DNA from: CAZWKQ01 sp964634005
Lineage (GTDB): Bacteria > Bacteroidota > Bacteroidia > Bacteroidales > JACABE01
DNA: 42,157 nucleotides
Assembly (NCBI GenBank): GCA_964634005.1
Contig: CAZWKQ010000018.1
Coordinates: 1-42,157, forward strand
Reading direction: 5' to 3'
The position numbers were made by a program, and so were the translations under genes. Positions 25,112 to 33,160 of the stretch are shown piece by piece; position 1 is the first letter of the stretch, and each line of letters starts with the position of its first letter. The notes under the pieces were generated by a model that saw nothing but the letters and a program-made list of their open reading frames with translations, was not told the DNA's origin and ran no database searches.

Positions 25112-25702
25112 ATGAAAGAGTTAAAATCTGTTTGCGTCTTTTGTGGTTCAAGCACGGGTAATAATCAGGTTATAATCGACAGTGCTAAAAAATTAGGCTT
25201 GATTATTGCCGAACAAAATATTAAATTGGTTTATGGTGGTGCAAAAGTCGGATTGATGGGTATAATTGCCGATACAGTAATCGAAAATAAAGGCAAAGTT
25301 ACCGGTGTTATACCTGATTTCTTCTCCAAAAAAGAAATTGCTCACGATAATTTGAATGAACTTATTTACGTTAAATCTATGGCAGAACGAAAAGCTGTTC
25401 TGGCAGAACTTTCTGATGCTTTTATTGCTATGCCCGGAGGCTATGGAACTATGGACGAATTGTTCGAAATGCTCACAGTTTCTCAACTCAATTTACACCG
25501 TAAACCAATAGGATTACTAAATGTTGATAATTTTTTTGAGCCTTTATTGAAGCAGCTTGAAAGAATGATGAATGACAATTTCTTACAAACGGCTCACAGA
25601 AATATGTTGTTAGAAGATAAAGAACCCGAAGCTTTATTAAATAAATTACGCTTTTATGAACCTCCTCAGCAAGATAAATGGATTAATAAAATTAAACGAT
25701 AA
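25112..25702 (+). CDS. LOG-family protein (Rossman fold nucleotide-binding, TIGR00730 type)
   Basis: This is a 196-residue protein of the LOG/YvdD family, cytokinin-riboside 5'-monophosphate phosphoribohydrolase homologues that cleave the N-glycosidic bond of nucleoside monophosphates. The start SVCVFCGSSTGNN, the MAERKAVLAELSDAFIAMPGG stretch and the signature PGGYGTMDELFE, which holds the catalytic Glu, are all present. In non-plant-associated bacteria the physiological role is usually purine-nucleotide turnover rather than hormone synthesis. It starts 1 bp after the nitroreductase stop. Confidence 0.93.
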   Translation: MKELKSVCVFCGSSTGNNQVIIDSAKKLGLIIAEQNIKLVYGGAKVGLMGIIADTVIENKGKVTGVIPDFFSKKEIAHDNLNELIYVKSMAERKAVLAELSDAFIAMPGGYGTMDELFEMLTVSQLNLHRKPIGLLNVDNFFEPLLKQLERMMNDNFLQTAHRNMLLEDKEPEALLNKLRFYEPPQQDKWINKIKR

Positions 25703-25731
25703 AACTAAGTAGGAATAAAATCAAAAAAATT

Positions 25732-26400
25732 ATGTCAAAACTTTACTTAGTGCCCACTCCGATCGGAAATTTGGAGGATATAACTTTAAGAGCCTTAAGA
25801 ATACTGAAAGAAGTATCTCTTATTTTGGCCGAGGACACAAGAAATTCGGCAATATTATTGAAACACTATGGAATAAACACTAAAATGCTTTCGCATCATC
25901 AGTTTAACGAGCATAAAACATTGCAAAACATCATTCAACGTTTGCAAACAGGTGAAACCATAGCTTTAATAAGCGATGCCGGAACTCCTGCCATATCCGA
26001 TCCGGGTTTTCTATTAGTAAGAGAATGTATAAGAAATAATATCGATGTAGAATGTTTGCCCGGTGCTACTGCTTTTGTGCCTGCACTAATTAATTCGGGT
26101 TTGCCCTGCGACAGGTTCTATTTCGAAGGATTTTTGCCAGTTAAAAAAGGCAGACAAACTCGTTTAAAATGGCTCGCCGATTTGGATACTACTATTGTTT
26201 TTTATGAATCGCCTCACAGATTAATAAAAACTTTAGAGCAATTTATCGAGTTCTTTGGTGAAAACAGACAAGCTTCCGTGGCACGCGAAATTACCAAGCT
26301 ACACGAAGAAAATATCAGAGGCTCTCTTTCAGAAATACTTAGTTATTTCAAAGATAAAAACATCAAAGGCGAAATTGTGATTATAGTTGAAGGGAAATAA
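25732..26400 (+). CDS. rsmI: 16S rRNA (cytidine-1402 2'-O)-methyltransferase RsmI
   Basis: RsmI methylates the ribose of C1402 in the 16S rRNA decoding centre with S-adenosylmethionine. The 222-residue protein has the tetrapyrrole-methylase fold: YLVPTPIGNLEDITLRAL at the start, AEDTRN, the SAM loop LISDAGTPAISDPG, CLPGATAFVPALINSGLPCDRFYFEGFLP, and FYESPHRL. It ends with GEIVIIVEGK, the usual terminus of the short form. The last 44 bp of the gene lie in the 485-bp direct repeat made by IS insertion, so a copy of this tail also occurs at 28442-28485. The gene itself is intact. Confidence 0.96.
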   Translation: MSKLYLVPTPIGNLEDITLRALRILKEVSLILAEDTRNSAILLKHYGINTKMLSHHQFNEHKTLQNIIQRLQTGETIALISDAGTPAISDPGFLLVRECIRNNIDVECLPGATAFVPALINSGLPCDRFYFEGFLPVKKGRQTRLKWLADLDTTIVFYESPHRLIKTLEQFIEFFGENRQASVAREITKLHEENIRGSLSEILSYFKDKNIKGEIVIIVEGK

Positions 26401-26841
26401 ATTTTTTAACTATTTCTCTTTCCTTATTTCACTATGTTTTTATAATGATTGTATCGTTCGATAACTTGAATTACGAACTTATAGGTTTCAAAACCTCTTG
26501 CATAACCATATTTTACTACAGGGTCATTGTAAAACTTCGGGAATGACTTCATTTTCATAAAAAAGTCAACATTATCTGTCCAAATATTTGGATTTTTCCC
26601 ATATTTTCTCGCAAGATTTCTCGCATCCATAACGTGTTCGAAACCTGCATTATAAGTCGCTAAAATAAATTTTGTGCGTTCTTCCTCATTTTCAATTTCT
26701 TTGGGTAGCATTTTGTCTATCAGCATTTTTAATTTAACCCCTGCAAGTATTTGTTCCGGAACTGATGACTTTTCTGTTATACCGAATTTTCTGGCTGTTT
26801 GCGGCATCATCTGCATTATGCCAAATGCTCCCGACCATCCT
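26357..26841. repeat. Left copy of 485-bp target-site direct repeat
   Basis: It matches 28442-28926 base for base with an offset of 2085, except for four substitutions at 26766, 26775, 26791 and 26793. It includes the end of rsmI, the intergenic 23 bp and the 3' part of mltF. It abuts the IS left end exactly. The match stops on the outer side at 26356 and on the inner side at the IS junction. Confidence 0.95.
26424..26841 (-). pseudogene. Truncated 3' copy of mltF
   Basis: This fragment encodes the last part of MltF from the GAFGIMQMMPQT motif to the stop, with one amino-acid difference (R for K in TARKFGI). It lacks the N-terminal solute-binding domain, the signal peptide and the catalytic Glu of the transglycosylase domain. 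Its upstream side is the IS left end. It arose as the left target-site copy and is not expected to be functional. Confidence 0.93.
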
Positions 26842-26856
26842 CCTGACTTGTCCCTT

Positions 26857-28341
26857 TTAGTGCGGTGGGTTTAATTTTGAAATAATTTCATTCAATTTCG
26901 GGGTTTTGTTAGCTTTAATAGTTATAATTTTTTGAGTTATTTCGTTAATAATTTCACCGTCAACAATTTTTTTTGATTCTTGAATGAATTTTTTGATTGT
27001 AATACCAGTTTTAAGCTCAATATGCTTTGATATGACCAGAGCCATAAAGCATATAAGGATGTGTAATTTTATAGGCTCTTCCTTATAATGAAATATAGGT
27101 CTTGATTGCAAGTCATTTTTAGACATTCTAAAAGCATATTCTATTTTATAAAGTTCGTGATATCGTTCAATAATTATATTATCATCAGCCACAGATTCAT
27201 CTAAATTGGTATAATAACCTTTAATTCCTAACAACTTCTTAGTTTTATCAATTAGAGTTTCATTAAGCTCAACTTTTTTTGCATTTGTTTTTATAAATTT
27301 GAGTTTTCTGTTTTTTGATGGATATTTAATTACCTCTTCTGCCTTAGCAATTTGTTTTTGCATCTCAAATAAATCTTTTCGATACCTTACTGATGAATAA
27401 CTGCAAATCAAATCTCCATTATCAGTTTTTACTCTTATACTTTTACCGTCTTCTCTGATAATATTGCTGTTAATAATCTCTATAAGTGAATCGGAAACAT
27501 TTCCAAGTCTTGCACCCACTATGTAATTAATGTTGTTTTGTATTAATTGTTTGATGTTTTCTGAACTAATCATAGCAGCATCAGCAACAACAGTAAATTC
27601 TTTTATACCGTTTTTTTTAATAAATGCTTTTATTACAGTTAGCATCGTGTGTCCTTCAAAGGTATTCCCTGGAAAAATTTCATAAGTAATCGGGAACCCA
27701 TCTTTGGTCACCATTAAAGCTATCAAAATTTGTGGTTGTTGTACTTTGTTATCTTTCGAAAAACCATTTTTACGCAATTCATCCTCTTCAAATGCTTCAA
27801 AATACAAAGTTGTAACATCGTAAAAAAGAATATCAAATTTGAAATTATGATAATCTTTGGCAAAATTTAGAACCTTTTCTTCAACAATATTCTTTAAATT
27901 TATACATTCCGGAGCTATTTTATAAAAAGATTTACGGCTATGTCTAACTCCAAAATATTGCTCTAATAATTCTAATGATCGAAGTTTAGAAGCAGGTTCA
28001 AATATTCTGATTGCCACCAAATCATTTAATAGACAAGGCAAGCTATCAAATTTAAAAACCTCCTGAATAACTCTTATTTGATTATAAAAGTAATTATATT
28101 TAACTCCGAAAAACGTGCTATAGCACAGATATAAAACACTATTTGGGTTTTCTTCTTTGAAAATTGAATATTGTCCACTGTAATCATTGATCCACTGTTT
28201 GGCAATTAAAATTAACTCTTTTAGTTCCTCTTCTTTATGTGCAGAGCCAATATGTTTTAGAACTAAACGCCTATTGTTATGATAACTTACAACTTGAACA
28301 GCGCTGGCTTTTGATGCTGTTTTTACAACTCTAATTTTCAT
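26857..28341 (-). CDS. IS1634-family DDE transposase
   Basis: This is a 494-residue transposase of the IS1634 (IS4-like) family, apparently intact. The likely catalytic triad is D175 in FYDVTTLYFE, D254 in TVVADAAMIS, and E401 in YHELYKIEYAFRMSKNDL, the last within a Y-(2)-R-(3)-E-like context followed by RPIFHYKEEPIKLHI. The N-terminus (MKIRVVKTASKASAVQVVSY) and the segment ALMVTKDGFPITYEIFPGNTFEGHTM are typical of the family. The stop codon falls 16 bp from the IS left end. Upstream, an 11-bp copy of the inner terminal repeat lies just before the start codon and may affect expression. Confidence 0.95.
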   Translation of the reverse strand: MKIRVVKTASKASAVQVVSYHNNRRLVLKHIGSAHKEEELKELILIAKQWINDYSGQYSIFKEENPNSVLYLCYSTFFGVKYNYFYNQIRVIQEVFKFDSLPCLLNDLVAIRIFEPASKLRSLELLEQYFGVRHSRKSFYKIAPECINLKNIVEEKVLNFAKDYHNFKFDILFYDVTTLYFEAFEEDELRKNGFSKDNKVQQPQILIALMVTKDGFPITYEIFPGNTFEGHTMLTVIKAFIKKNGIKEFTVVADAAMISSENIKQLIQNNINYIVGARLGNVSDSLIEIINSNIIREDGKSIRVKTDNGDLICSYSSVRYRKDLFEMQKQIAKAEEVIKYPSKNRKLKFIKTNAKKVELNETLIDKTKKLLGIKGYYTNLDESVADDNIIIERYHELYKIEYAFRMSKNDLQSRPIFHYKEEPIKLHILICFMALVISKHIELKTGITIKKFIQESKKIVDGEIINEITQKIITIKANKTPKLNEIISKLNPPH

Positions 28342-28350
28342 AAACTATAA

Positions 28351-28421
28351 TTTAGTGCGGTAAAAATAGCATTTTTTCATAATATTTGTATTGATATTCA
28401 GTAGTTTAAAACCGCACTAAA
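28351..28421 (-). promoter_or_regulatory. Inverted repeat upstream of the transposase start
   Basis: TTTAGTGCGGT at 28351-28361 is inverted relative to ACCGCACTAAA at 28411-28421, an inner part of the right terminal repeat, with 49 nt between. On the minus strand the second arm ends 9 nt before the transposase ATG (28341). In a transcript entering from the flank it could fold over the translation start; it could also be a second transposase-binding site. Confidence 0.5.
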
Positions 28422-28441
28422 ATTTTTGGGTACAAGTCAGG

Positions 28442-28926
28442 AAAACATCAAAGGCGAAATTGTGATTATAGTTGAAGGGAAATAAATTTTTTAACTATTT
28501 CTCTTTCCTTATTTCACTATGTTTTTATAATGATTGTATCGTTCGATAACTTGAATTACGAACTTATAGGTTTCAAAACCTCTTGCATAACCATATTTTA
28601 CTACAGGGTCATTGTAAAACTTCGGGAATGACTTCATTTTCATAAAAAAGTCAACATTATCTGTCCAAATATTTGGATTTTTCCCATATTTTCTCGCAAG
28701 ATTTCTCGCATCCATAACGTGTTCGAAACCTGCATTATAAGTCGCTAAAATAAATTTTGTGCGTTCTTCCTCATTTTCAATTTCTTTGGGTAGCATTTTG
28801 TCTATCAGCATTTTTAATTTAACCCCTGCAAGTATTTGTTCCGGAACTGAAGACTTTTCCGTTATACCGAATTTTTTTGCTGTTTGCGGCATCATCTGCA
28901 TTATGCCAAATGCTCCCGACCATCCT
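28442..28926. repeat. Right copy of 485-bp target-site direct repeat
   Basis: This is the partner of 26357-26841. It begins directly after the IS right end with the 44-bp tail of rsmI (28442-28485) and runs into the intact mltF gene. Beyond 28926 the mltF sequence continues and the similarity to the left copy ends at the IS junction. Confidence 0.95.
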
Positions 28927-29921
28927 TTAATTTCAGGATGAAACTGCGATTCCTGATAAATCAATGATGCTAATAATCTCCAATCCCAATTTATCAGCTT
29001 GCTGTATTTCTTTATCTCTTTGTCATATTTTGAAATCCTACCTTTTTTTATTGTATAAAAATCACTTTTTACAATACTTACCGAGCGTGGATTTCTAAAA
29101 TATTTATCGTAGATGTTTCTGTACTTTGGAGTTTTTTTAAATTCAATTAACCATGTATTAATTACGTTCAATAGACTATCATCATCTTTATTTACTGCCC
29201 ATGCCAAGTTCTCCTGAAAACTTACAGGAGTTTGAATATCAATTATTGGATTATAACTTCTATTCACTATTGCCACATTTTCATCAGCAATAGTATAATC
29301 AATAAGACCCATAGCAACCATTTCTATCAATTGTTCGGTAGCAGCGCTATCAACAACAGCTATTTTCATTTCAACTCCCGTTTCGCTTATTAGGTTTTTA
29401 AGTCTGTCGTAATGAGCACTGTTTTTCTGAACATGAACTACTTTACCGTCTAAATCAAGCAGATTTCTGATAATTTTATAATTATTCTTACAAGTATCGT
29501 TATTTTCTTTTCTTTGAACTAATACTTGTCGTGTAGCTGTTATTGGAATTGTGAAATTAACAAGACTTTTTCTTTTTGAAGTAATGGTAATGTTGTTTGC
29601 AATAATGTCACATTTATTTGTAAGTAATAAACTTAAGTTTGAAGCTATGTCGTTTGTTATGATAAATTCGAGTTTTACACCGAGAAATTTACTTAATTCT
29701 TCCATCATTTCAAGTTGAAATCCCATAGGCATTCCCTTGTAAATAAAATAATCTATTGAATTATAATTGGAAGTTACAAGTAGTTTGCCTCTTTTTTTTA
29801 TTTTCTCCAAAGTACTAATTTGGGGAGTTACTTCACTTACTTCTTTTTTATTGTTTTTACAAAAGGTAAATAACAATAAAAAAAACAACAATGAATAAAA
29901 TCCTACTTTTCTGAAAACCAT
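28509..29921 (-). CDS. mltF: Membrane-bound lytic murein transglycosylase F-like lipoprotein
   Basis: This 470-residue envelope enzyme would cleave peptidoglycan between MurNAc and GlcNAc with formation of 1,6-anhydro ends. A hydrophobic N-terminus (FYSLLFFLLLFTFC, Cys21 a likely lipid anchor) is followed by a family-3 solute-binding domain (LEKIKKRGKLLVTSNYNSIDYFIY to YDKYF, about 35-285). The SLT catalytic domain has RLLASLIYQESQFHPEIKGWSGAFGIMQMMPQTA; the Glu of YQES is the acid catalyst. This order is that of MltF. The ATG at 29921 is chosen over 29966 because it begins the signal peptide. The 3' 418 bp of the gene also exists as a truncated copy at the far side of the IS. Confidence 0.93.
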   Translation of the reverse strand: MVFRKVGFYSLLFFLLLFTFCKNNKKEVSEVTPQISTLEKIKKRGKLLVTSNYNSIDYFIYKGMPMGFQLEMMEELSKFLGVKLEFIITNDIASNLSLLLTNKCDIIANNITITSKRKSLVNFTIPITATRQVLVQRKENNDTCKNNYKIIRNLLDLDGKVVHVQKNSAHYDRLKNLISETGVEMKIAVVDSAATEQLIEMVAMGLIDYTIADENVAIVNRSYNPIIDIQTPVSFQENLAWAVNKDDDSLLNVINTWLIEFKKTPKYRNIYDKYFRNPRSVSIVKSDFYTIKKGRISKYDKEIKKYSKLINWDWRLLASLIYQESQFHPEIKGWSGAFGIMQMMPQTAKKFGITEKSSVPEQILAGVKLKMLIDKMLPKEIENEEERTKFILATYNAGFEHVMDARNLARKYGKNPNIWTDNVDFFMKMKSFPKFYNDPVVKYGYARGFETYKFVIQVIERYNHYKNIVK

Positions 29922-30035
29922 AGGTTTATTTATTTCTAATACGAAAGTACAAAATTTTGATAACAAAAGAACTTATTTTGAAAATAAAAATTACCTTCAA
30001 TCGAATAAATCAGATATTTGAGAATATTTTATCTG

Positions 30036-30512
30036 TTAAAATACGCCTTTAATGAAATACCAGGTCATAACGCCTGAAGCAATAAATTTAAGTAAAGTAC
30101 CCAATAGAAATCCTATAAATGAACCCAAAGCAGATTTAAAAGCCATATCGGAATTTTTCCCATGGAGGATTTCTCCAATTAGTGCTCCGAGAAATGGACC
30201 AATAATAATTCCCAAAGGCGGAAATAAAAACAATCCGAATATAAGGCCTATTGTACAACCCCAAACTCCCTGCTTTGAGCCGCCGATTTTTTTTGTCCCC
30301 CAAACAGGGATAATGTAATCCAAAACTGTAACAGTTACTGTTATTATTCCCATTACTAACAGTTCTGTTGTTGTAAATGGCTTCTTTTGTGTAAATTGCA
30401 ACAGAATTAATGCAGCAAAAGATAAAGGCGGTCCGGGTAAAATCGGAGCAAAGCAGCCTATTAAACCGCCTAATATCAATACAAAACCTATTATTGTTAA
30501 TATTATATCCAA
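30036..30512 (-). CDS. DUF456 family membrane protein
   Basis: This 158-residue integral membrane protein has the DUF456 pattern: IILTIIGFVLILGGLIGCFAPILPGPPLSFAALILLQ at the start, a middle helix with VLDYIIPVWGTKKIGGSKQGVWGCTIGLIFGLF, and Gly-rich helices (PPLGIIIGPFLGALIGEILHGK, ALGSFIGFLLGTLLKFI). Glycine-zipper-like repeats suggest tightly packed helices. The function of the family is unknown. It starts 3 bp after the tyrS stop, so the two are probably co-transcribed. Confidence 0.9.
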   Translation of the reverse strand: MDIILTIIGFVLILGGLIGCFAPILPGPPLSFAALILLQFTQKKPFTTTELLVMGIITVTVTVLDYIIPVWGTKKIGGSKQGVWGCTIGLIFGLFLFPPLGIIIGPFLGALIGEILHGKNSDMAFKSALGSFIGFLLGTLLKFIASGVMTWYFIKGVF

Positions 30513-30515
30513 TTG

Positions 30516-31793
30516 TTAGCTACAAATTACCAGATAATAATTTTTTTTGCCTTTCTGAACAATAATATATTTGTTGTTTAACAAAAACTTATTGTCAACC
30601 ACAGTAGTATCGTTAACTTTAATTTTGTTTATCGAAACCCCGTTATCTTTCATCATTCTGCGAGCTTCGCTTTTCGATGGAAAAATATTTGTTTTTTCGC
30701 TCAGGAAGTCAACGATATTAATTCCATTTTCAAGTTCATTTGCGCTAATGTTGCTTTGCGGTACCCCCTCAAATACGCTTAAAAGCGTACTCTCGTTCAT
30801 TTTTTGAAGCACTTCGGTAGTACCTTTTCCGAATAGTATTTCCGATGCCTCTACGGCTAAATTATAATCTTCTTCCGAATGAACTCTTATTGTAATGTCT
30901 TTTGCCAGAGCCTTTTGCAGAAGCCTTAAATGTGGTTCCTCAAAATGCCTTTTTTCTAAACTTTCAATTTCGTCTTTGCTCAACAGAGTGAATATTCTGA
31001 TGTATTTCGACGAATCTATATCAGAGCAATTAAGCCAGAATTGATAAAATTGATATGGTGAAGTTTTCTGAGGATCGAGCCAAATATTTCCTTTTTCGGT
31101 TTTCCCGAATTTACCGCCGTCAGCTTTGGTAATGAGAGGACATGTCAAAGCATAAGCTTCGCTGCCGTTTTTTCTTCTTATTAGTTCTGTTCCTGTGGTT
31201 ATATTGCCCCATTGGTCAGAGCCTCCCATTTGAAGCTTGCAGTTTTTGTTTTGATTTAACCACAGAAAATCATATCCTTGAACCAATTGGTACGAAAATT
31301 CGGTAAAAGAAATACCGGTTTCAATTCTTTTTTTCACCGAATCCTTTGCCATCATGTAATTTACGGTTATGTGCTTTCCTATGTCTCTCAGAAAACCTAA
31401 AAATGAAAACTCTTTCATCCAATCGTAATTATTTACGATTTCGGCACAATTTTCTTTAGAGCTATCAAAATCTAAAAACTTAACCAATTGTTTTTTAATA
31501 CATTCCTGATTATATCTTAATGTGTTTTCATCTAGTAAATTACGTTCTTCCGATTTGCCCGAAGGGTCGCCTATCATACCTGTAGCACCTCCAACCAAAG
31601 CAATAGGCTTATGTCCGGCCAACTGAAAATGTTTTAACATCATTATAGAAACTAAATGCCCTATATGTAACGAGTCGGCAGTAGGGTCAATACCAACATA
31701 AGCTGTGGTCATCTCTTTCGATAGTTGTTCTTCGGTTCCGGGCATAATATCATGTATCATGCCTCTCCATCTTAGTTCTTCAACAAAATTCAT
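30516..31793 (-). CDS. tyrS: Tyrosyl-tRNA synthetase
   Basis: TyrS charges tRNA-Tyr with tyrosine using ATP. The 425-residue protein is a class I synthetase of the bacterial TyrRS type: the HIGH motif is HIGH in DSLHIGHLVSIMML, followed by GGATGMIGDPSGKSEER. The tyrosine pocket is YQLVQGYDFLWL, the amino-acid site region is QMGGSDQWGNITTG, and the KMSKS-equivalent is KFGKTEKGNIWLD. An S4 RNA-binding domain (KSEARRMMKDNGVSINKIKV) closes the protein. A good -7 box lies 14 bp upstream of the ATG. DUF456 follows in the same operon. Confidence 0.97.
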   Translation of the reverse strand: MNFVEELRWRGMIHDIMPGTEEQLSKEMTTAYVGIDPTADSLHIGHLVSIMMLKHFQLAGHKPIALVGGATGMIGDPSGKSEERNLLDENTLRYNQECIKKQLVKFLDFDSSKENCAEIVNNYDWMKEFSFLGFLRDIGKHITVNYMMAKDSVKKRIETGISFTEFSYQLVQGYDFLWLNQNKNCKLQMGGSDQWGNITTGTELIRRKNGSEAYALTCPLITKADGGKFGKTEKGNIWLDPQKTSPYQFYQFWLNCSDIDSSKYIRIFTLLSKDEIESLEKRHFEEPHLRLLQKALAKDITIRVHSEEDYNLAVEASEILFGKGTTEVLQKMNESTLLSVFEGVPQSNISANELENGINIVDFLSEKTNIFPSKSEARRMMKDNGVSINKIKVNDTTVVDNKFLLNNKYIIVQKGKKNYYLVICS

Positions 31794-31807
31794 ATAACAT
31801 TTTTTTG

Positions 31808-31815
31808 CAAAGATA
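31808..31815 (-). promoter_or_regulatory. -7 box of tyrS
   Basis: On the minus strand TATCTTTG fits TAnnTTTG and ends 14 bp before the tyrS ATG, giving a very short leader. No TTTG is seen at -33. No T-box leader is present in the 125 bp between tyrS and the divergent pheS. Confidence 0.5.
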
Positions 31816-31918
31816 AATAAATCAACAATTCCATTTTTTTATGTTCATTAAAAATTCATTCATTTAAAAACCCTCATTTCTAATATTAATCAAAAAAATA
31901 TCAAGTAAATAACCAAAA

Positions 31919-32980
31919 ATGATTAATTTTGCTACAGAAATTTTAATAGAAGTGACAGAAAAGATATTCAAAATAAAAGAAGAACTTGGAAAAGCTCAAC
32001 CTGAAAATATTCAGCAACTTGAAGAGTTCAGAATTTATTTTTTGGGGAAGAAAGGAGTTATTCAAGAACTTTTTACCGATTTTAAATCAGTAGAACCCGA
32101 TAAAAGAAAAGAGGTCGGGATGCTTCTGAATGAATTGAAAAAAAGTGCTGAAAATAAATTTGAAGAATTAAAGAAAGCATTAACTGCCGAAACGCATACA
32201 AGTCAATTGTTAGATTTAACAAGACCGGTTGATTTAATTAATTTAGGAAGCCGTCATCCTTTATCAATTGTAAGAAACGAAATTATAAGGATATTTCAAA
32301 GAGTTGGTTTCATAGTTAATGAAGGTCCCGAAATTGAAGACGACTGGCATAATTTTACGGCATTAAACTTCCCTCCCGAGCATCCGGCAAGAGATATGCA
32401 GGATACTTTTTTTATTGAGAAATCTGAAGAAAAAGGAGATATTGCTCTGAGAACCCATACATCTTCGGTACAAGTAAGAATTATGGAAAGCAATAAGCCT
32501 CCAATTCGTTCGATTTTCCCCGGCAGGGTTTTCAGAAACGAAGCCATTTCGGCACGTGCACATTGTATATTCCATCAGGTCGAAGGGCTTTATATAGATA
32601 AAAATGTGTCTTTTGCCGATTTAAAACAAATTTTGCTTTATTTTGCCAAAGAAGTTTTCGGAGCTAATACAAAAATTAGGCTGAGACCTTCTTATTTCCC
32701 GTTTACTGAGCCTTCTGCCGAAATGGATATTTCCTGCTCTATTTGTAGTGGAAAAGGTTGTAATATATGTAAATATACAGGTTGGGTCGAGATTTTAGGT
32801 TGCGGAATGGTTGATCCAAATGTTTTGGATAACTGTAATATCGACAGCAAGGTTTATTCAGGATATGCTTTCGGTATGGGAATAGAACGTATTACAATGC
32901 TTAAATACGGAATTAAGGATTTGAGGCTGTTCTTTGAAAACGATTTAAGATTTCTAAAACAATTTGAAGGAGCTGTTTAA
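31919..32980 (+). CDS. pheS: Phenylalanyl-tRNA synthetase alpha subunit
   Basis: PheS is the catalytic subunit of the heterotetrameric PheRS. The 353-residue protein has an N-terminal coiled-coil arm for tRNA (EVTEKIFKIKEELGKAQPENIQQLEEFRIYFLGKKG), then the class II motifs: FPPEHPARDMQDTFF, THTSSVQVRIM, GRVFRNEAISARAHCIFHQVEGL (motif 2), FPFTEPSAEMDI and GYAFGMGIERITMLKYGI (motif 3). The insert CSICSGKGCNICKYTGW, with four Cys, is usual in Bacteroidota PheS. The beta subunit gene is not in this window. The start ATG precedes a TAATTTTG sequence inside the first codons, so a slightly later GTG start at 31952 cannot be ruled out. Confidence 0.96.
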   Translation: MINFATEILIEVTEKIFKIKEELGKAQPENIQQLEEFRIYFLGKKGVIQELFTDFKSVEPDKRKEVGMLLNELKKSAENKFEELKKALTAETHTSQLLDLTRPVDLINLGSRHPLSIVRNEIIRIFQRVGFIVNEGPEIEDDWHNFTALNFPPEHPARDMQDTFFIEKSEEKGDIALRTHTSSVQVRIMESNKPPIRSIFPGRVFRNEAISARAHCIFHQVEGLYIDKNVSFADLKQILLYFAKEVFGANTKIRLRPSYFPFTEPSAEMDISCSICSGKGCNICKYTGWVEILGCGMVDPNVLDNCNIDSKVYSGYAFGMGIERITMLKYGIKDLRLFFENDLRFLKQFEGAV

Positions 32981-33023
32981 AAAAAGACAATTTTGTTTTT
33001 AAGTAATATTTTATGGTAAATAA

Positions 33024-33095
33024 GGCCCCGTAGTTCAATGGATAGAACGGAAGTTTCCTAAACTTTAAATACAGGTTCGATTCCTGTCGGGGCTA
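33024..33095 (+). tRNA. tRNA-Arg (anticodon CCU)
   Basis: A complete cloverleaf can be folded: acceptor GGCCCCG (33024-33030) with CGGGGCT (33088-33094, one G-U pair), discriminator A, D stem GTTC/GAAC, anticodon stem GAAGT/ACTTT with loop TTCCTAA (anticodon CCU at 33057-33059, reading AGG), a 4-nt variable loop, and T arm ACAGG-TTCGATT-CCTGT. CCA is not encoded. Confidence 0.95.
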
Positions 33096-33160
33096 CTAAA
33101 CTAATAATCTGACTGATAAACTTCGTTTTGCTTAATCGTGGCAAAATAAAATAATAATCT

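Larger units (their letters stand above)
26842..28441 (-). mobile_element. IS1634-like insertion sequence, 1600 bp
   Basis: The element has terminal inverted repeats: 26842-26866 and 28411-28441 share the outer CCTGACTTGT and the inner TTTTAGTGCGGT, with 3 nt between them at the left end and 9 nt at the right end. It carries one transposase gene, whose stop codon lies inside the left repeat. It is flanked by 485-bp direct repeats. IS1634 and IS1549 are known for unusually long, variable target-site duplications, so both protein family and flanks agree. Confidence 0.93.

Noticed and set aside
26424..26816. A short independent lytic transglycosylase gene
   Set aside because: It is a 3' fragment of mltF inside the left target-site repeat and lacks the catalytic Glu and any signal peptide.
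31794..31918. T-box or other amino-acid-responsive leader between tyrS and pheS
   Set aside because: The 125-bp region is AT-rich without stem-loops, and the tyrS -7 box leaves a leader of only a few nucleotides.
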